Shown here in pieces: positions 62,844 to 64,000 of a DNA stretch of 64,000 nucleotides. This stretch comes from Chlamydiia bacterium (GTDB taxonomy: Bacteria > Chlamydiota > Chlamydiia > Chlamydiales > GCA-2402025): positions 609,226-673,225 of the forward strand of contig JAUICV010000002.1 of NCBI GenBank assembly GCA_030427725.1, read 5' to 3'. The notes below the pieces were generated by a model, which made no database searches, was not told the origin of the DNA, and was given only the letters and a program-made list of their open reading frames with translations. A program made the translations under genes and the position numbers. Each line of letters begins with the position of its first letter. The first letter of the stretch is position 1.

Positions 62844-64000
62844 TTATTTTTTTCTCGCGGCAGGAGTTGAAAATTCAAAATTTGTTTTTATGTATTTGAG
62901 TTTTGATTCTAATTCCAAATTATTTTTTACAAAAGTTGAAACAATTTCTTCGATGAATTGAAGGCCGTGTTTTTTCTGTATTTTGTAAAATTGAGTGTTG
63001 AATGTTCTATCCAATTCAAGTTCTTGACTTAAGTTGAGTAAAATTAGGGATTTTAACTGTAAAATCGTTTTAGATAGTCTTAAAACGGTTAGCTGATCTT
63101 CTGTTAAGTTGAGCTCGTTTACTGATAAAAGCTGCTCATATTGGGCTTTATATGTCTCAAGAGAGCTTTTTACAAAGTCATAGTTTTGCTCTAGTCTGGA
63201 CAGATGAGCCTGTTCAAAGTATTCCAAGTTAAATCTTGTTTCCACGCTTTGTTTTTCTTCTTCTAAGAAGCTATCATCAACATCATTTAGTGTGCTATCT
63301 TGCTTGATGGCTGGATCTTCATGTTTTTCGATTTTTGAGGTTGTTTTTGGATCAACGGTAGATAGCATTTTGGAAGCAACATAAAAGATGCCGATCAATG
63401 CGGTTGCCCCAATAGCAGCAGTTGTCAGTTTGTTCTCAGAAGCTAGTTGGGAGAGATCTTCTATCAAACTTGAAGCAGATAGTGATTTTGAAATTGGCTG
63501 TTGGCCTGGCGCTACAAGACTTGAGCTGAGACGTTCTTTAGTAGGTAAAATGTCACTTAGAGTGTCTGATACTGTCTTAAATGCTCGAGTAGAGATGTCT
63601 TGAGCAGAAGATATAAAAGAGCTAGCAATTTTGAAAATAGGATCCACAGAAGCTTCTAATGTTTTCATCACATTTGTGGTTTCAGTCTCAGTTGAAAGAG
63701 CGGTAGTACTTTCAGAAGCAGCAGTTAAAGCTGGAATGTTAAGAACTTCAGTAGATAAAGCCGTAGAGCTTTCGGTTGCAGCGGTTAAAGCTGGAATGTT
63801 AGCAAGCTTAGTAGAAAGAGCGGTAGTACTTTCAGAAGCAGCGGTTAAAGCTGGAATGTTAGCAAGCTTAGTAGAAAGAGCAGTAGTACTTTCAGAAGCA
63901 GCAGTTAAAGCTGGAATGTTAAGAACTTCAGTAGATAAAGCTGTAGTAGTATCGGTAACAGCCGTTAAGGCAGGAACATTAGCAAGCTTAGTAGAAAGAG
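62844..64000 (-). CDS. Tandem-repeat membrane protein, N-terminus beyond the window
   Basis: The frame is open from the stop at 62844 to the right edge (385 codons) with no stop; a GTG/ATG pair at 63666-63671 is internal, so the gene begins outside the window. Visible order: at least five 20-residue repeats (ALTAASESTTALSTKLANIP type), then a helical linker (IFKIASSFISSAQDI), a membrane segment (LTTAAIGATALIGIFYVASKML) about 100 residues after the array, and a coiled-coil C-terminus (RLEQNYDFVKSSLETYKAQ, SQELELDRTFNTQFYKIQKK). The repeats suggest a surface or inclusion-exposed stalk. No family recognised. Confidence 0.85.
   Translation of the reverse strand, partial: LSTKLANVPALTAVTDTTTALSTEVLNIPALTAASESTTALSTKLANIPALTAASESTTALSTKLANIPALTAATESSTALSTEVLNIPALTAASESTTALSTETETTNVMKTLEASVDPIFKIASSFISSAQDISTRAFKTVSDTLSDILPTKERLSSSLVAPGQQPISKSLSASSLIEDLSQLASENKLTTAAIGATALIGIFYVASKMLSTVDPKTTSKIEKHEDPAIKQDSTLNDVDDSFLEEEKQSVETRFNLEYFEQAHLSRLEQNYDFVKSSLETYKAQYEQLLSVNELNLTEDQLTVLRLSKTILQLKSLILLNLSQELELDRTFNTQFYKIQKKHGLQFIEEIVSTFVKNNLELESKLKYIKTNFEFSTPAARKK
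63696..64000 (-). repeat. 60-bp tandem repeat array encoding 20-residue units
   Basis: Five copies are visible with an exact 60-base period, continuing past the window edge. Two flavours occur, STKLANIP and STEVLNIP, in N-to-C order KLA, EVL, KLA, KLA, EVL. Many copies differ by only a few bases, mostly silent or conservative, so the array has probably expanded recently. Ala/Thr/Ser/Leu-rich with a Pro per unit. Confidence 0.95.

Noticed and set aside
63696..64000. CRISPR-like regular repeats
   Set aside because: Units are contiguous 60-bp coding repeats with no unique spacers, and the frame stays open throughout.

Overview
The window is AT-rich bacterial DNA from a member of the Chlamydiae, most likely an environmental, protist-associated (Parachlamydiales-like) lineage rather than a classical Chlamydia. 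The evidence is a set of chlamydial hallmark genes: a stand-alone SWIB protein, a 45-residue L36 that lacks the usual zinc cysteines, a plastid-type glycerol-3-phosphate acyltransferase, a MOMP-like porin, TyrP, and the runs pheT/LysM/yidD, truA/ispD/SWIB/prfB/GNAT/yebC, M16 protease/plsB/rng/plsX/rpmF and thioredoxin-like/rnpA/rpmH/rpmJ/rpsN. From memory, these runs match the order in Chlamydiaceae. Mixed in are eukaryote-like genes (Myb/SANT, RING-H2, USP deubiquitinase, DUF4116 remnant) typical of bacteria that live in amoebae. I cannot assign a genus from sequence alone.

Layout. 1-7.3 kb: MORN lipoprotein (cut by the left edge), pheT, a LysM protein, yidD, a Pro/Ser-rich Myb/SANT protein, tRNA-Leu(GAG), recO and tRNA-Arg(TCG). 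7.5-14.4 kb: hpf, an orphan HsdR-N nuclease-like domain, a DUF115/MORN/DUF115 run, a GYF-RDD membrane protein and gloB. The first DUF115 gene appears to be reached through a frameshift at an A9 tract. 14.4-19.2 kb: two hydrolases, a frameshifted DUF4116 pseudogene, an M15-type peptidase lipoprotein, two lineage-specific proteins and tRNA-Leu(CAA). 19.3-29.2 kb: conserved housekeeping block (truA, ispD, SWIB, a plant-UGP3-like pyrophosphorylase, prfB with its programmed frameshift, two GNATs, yebC, an M3 peptidase). 29.2-36.7 kb: accessory region with a tandem paralogue pair, a degenerate PLP-fold protein, a GH63-like glucosidase and a RING-H2 protein. 36.7-47.2 kb: leftward envelope/RNA block (M16 protease, plsB, rng, plsX, rpmF, yceD, lpxB, alpha/beta hydrolase, pcnB). 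47.5-59.9 kb: MOMP-like porin, tyrP, a DTW/Tsr3-like protein, a cysteine-less thioredoxin-like protein, uvrD, rnpA-rpmH, rpmJ-rpsN, a USP-family deubiquitinase, an Asp23/AmaP pair and uvrC. 59.9-64 kb: five leftward, tightly packed genes for unrecognised membrane proteins. The last carries a 60-bp (20-residue) tandem repeat array and runs off the window.

How they fit together. Core genes cover translation (pheT, prfB, hpf, yebC, ribosomal proteins, rnpA, tRNAs), lipid and LPS synthesis (plsX, plsB, lpxB), isoprenoids (ispD), repair (recO, uvrC, uvrD) and RNA decay (rng, pcnB). The accessory genes look directed at the host. A USP enzyme with an intact catalytic Cys/His and a RING-H2 protein could write and erase host ubiquitin. 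A three-repeat Myb/SANT protein could act in the host nucleus. The membrane-protein cluster at the right edge has the segmented hydrophobic/helical look of inclusion-membrane or surface proteins. These host roles are inference. The motifs are seen directly.

No rRNA genes, CRISPR arrays, intact insertion sequences or phage genes were found.
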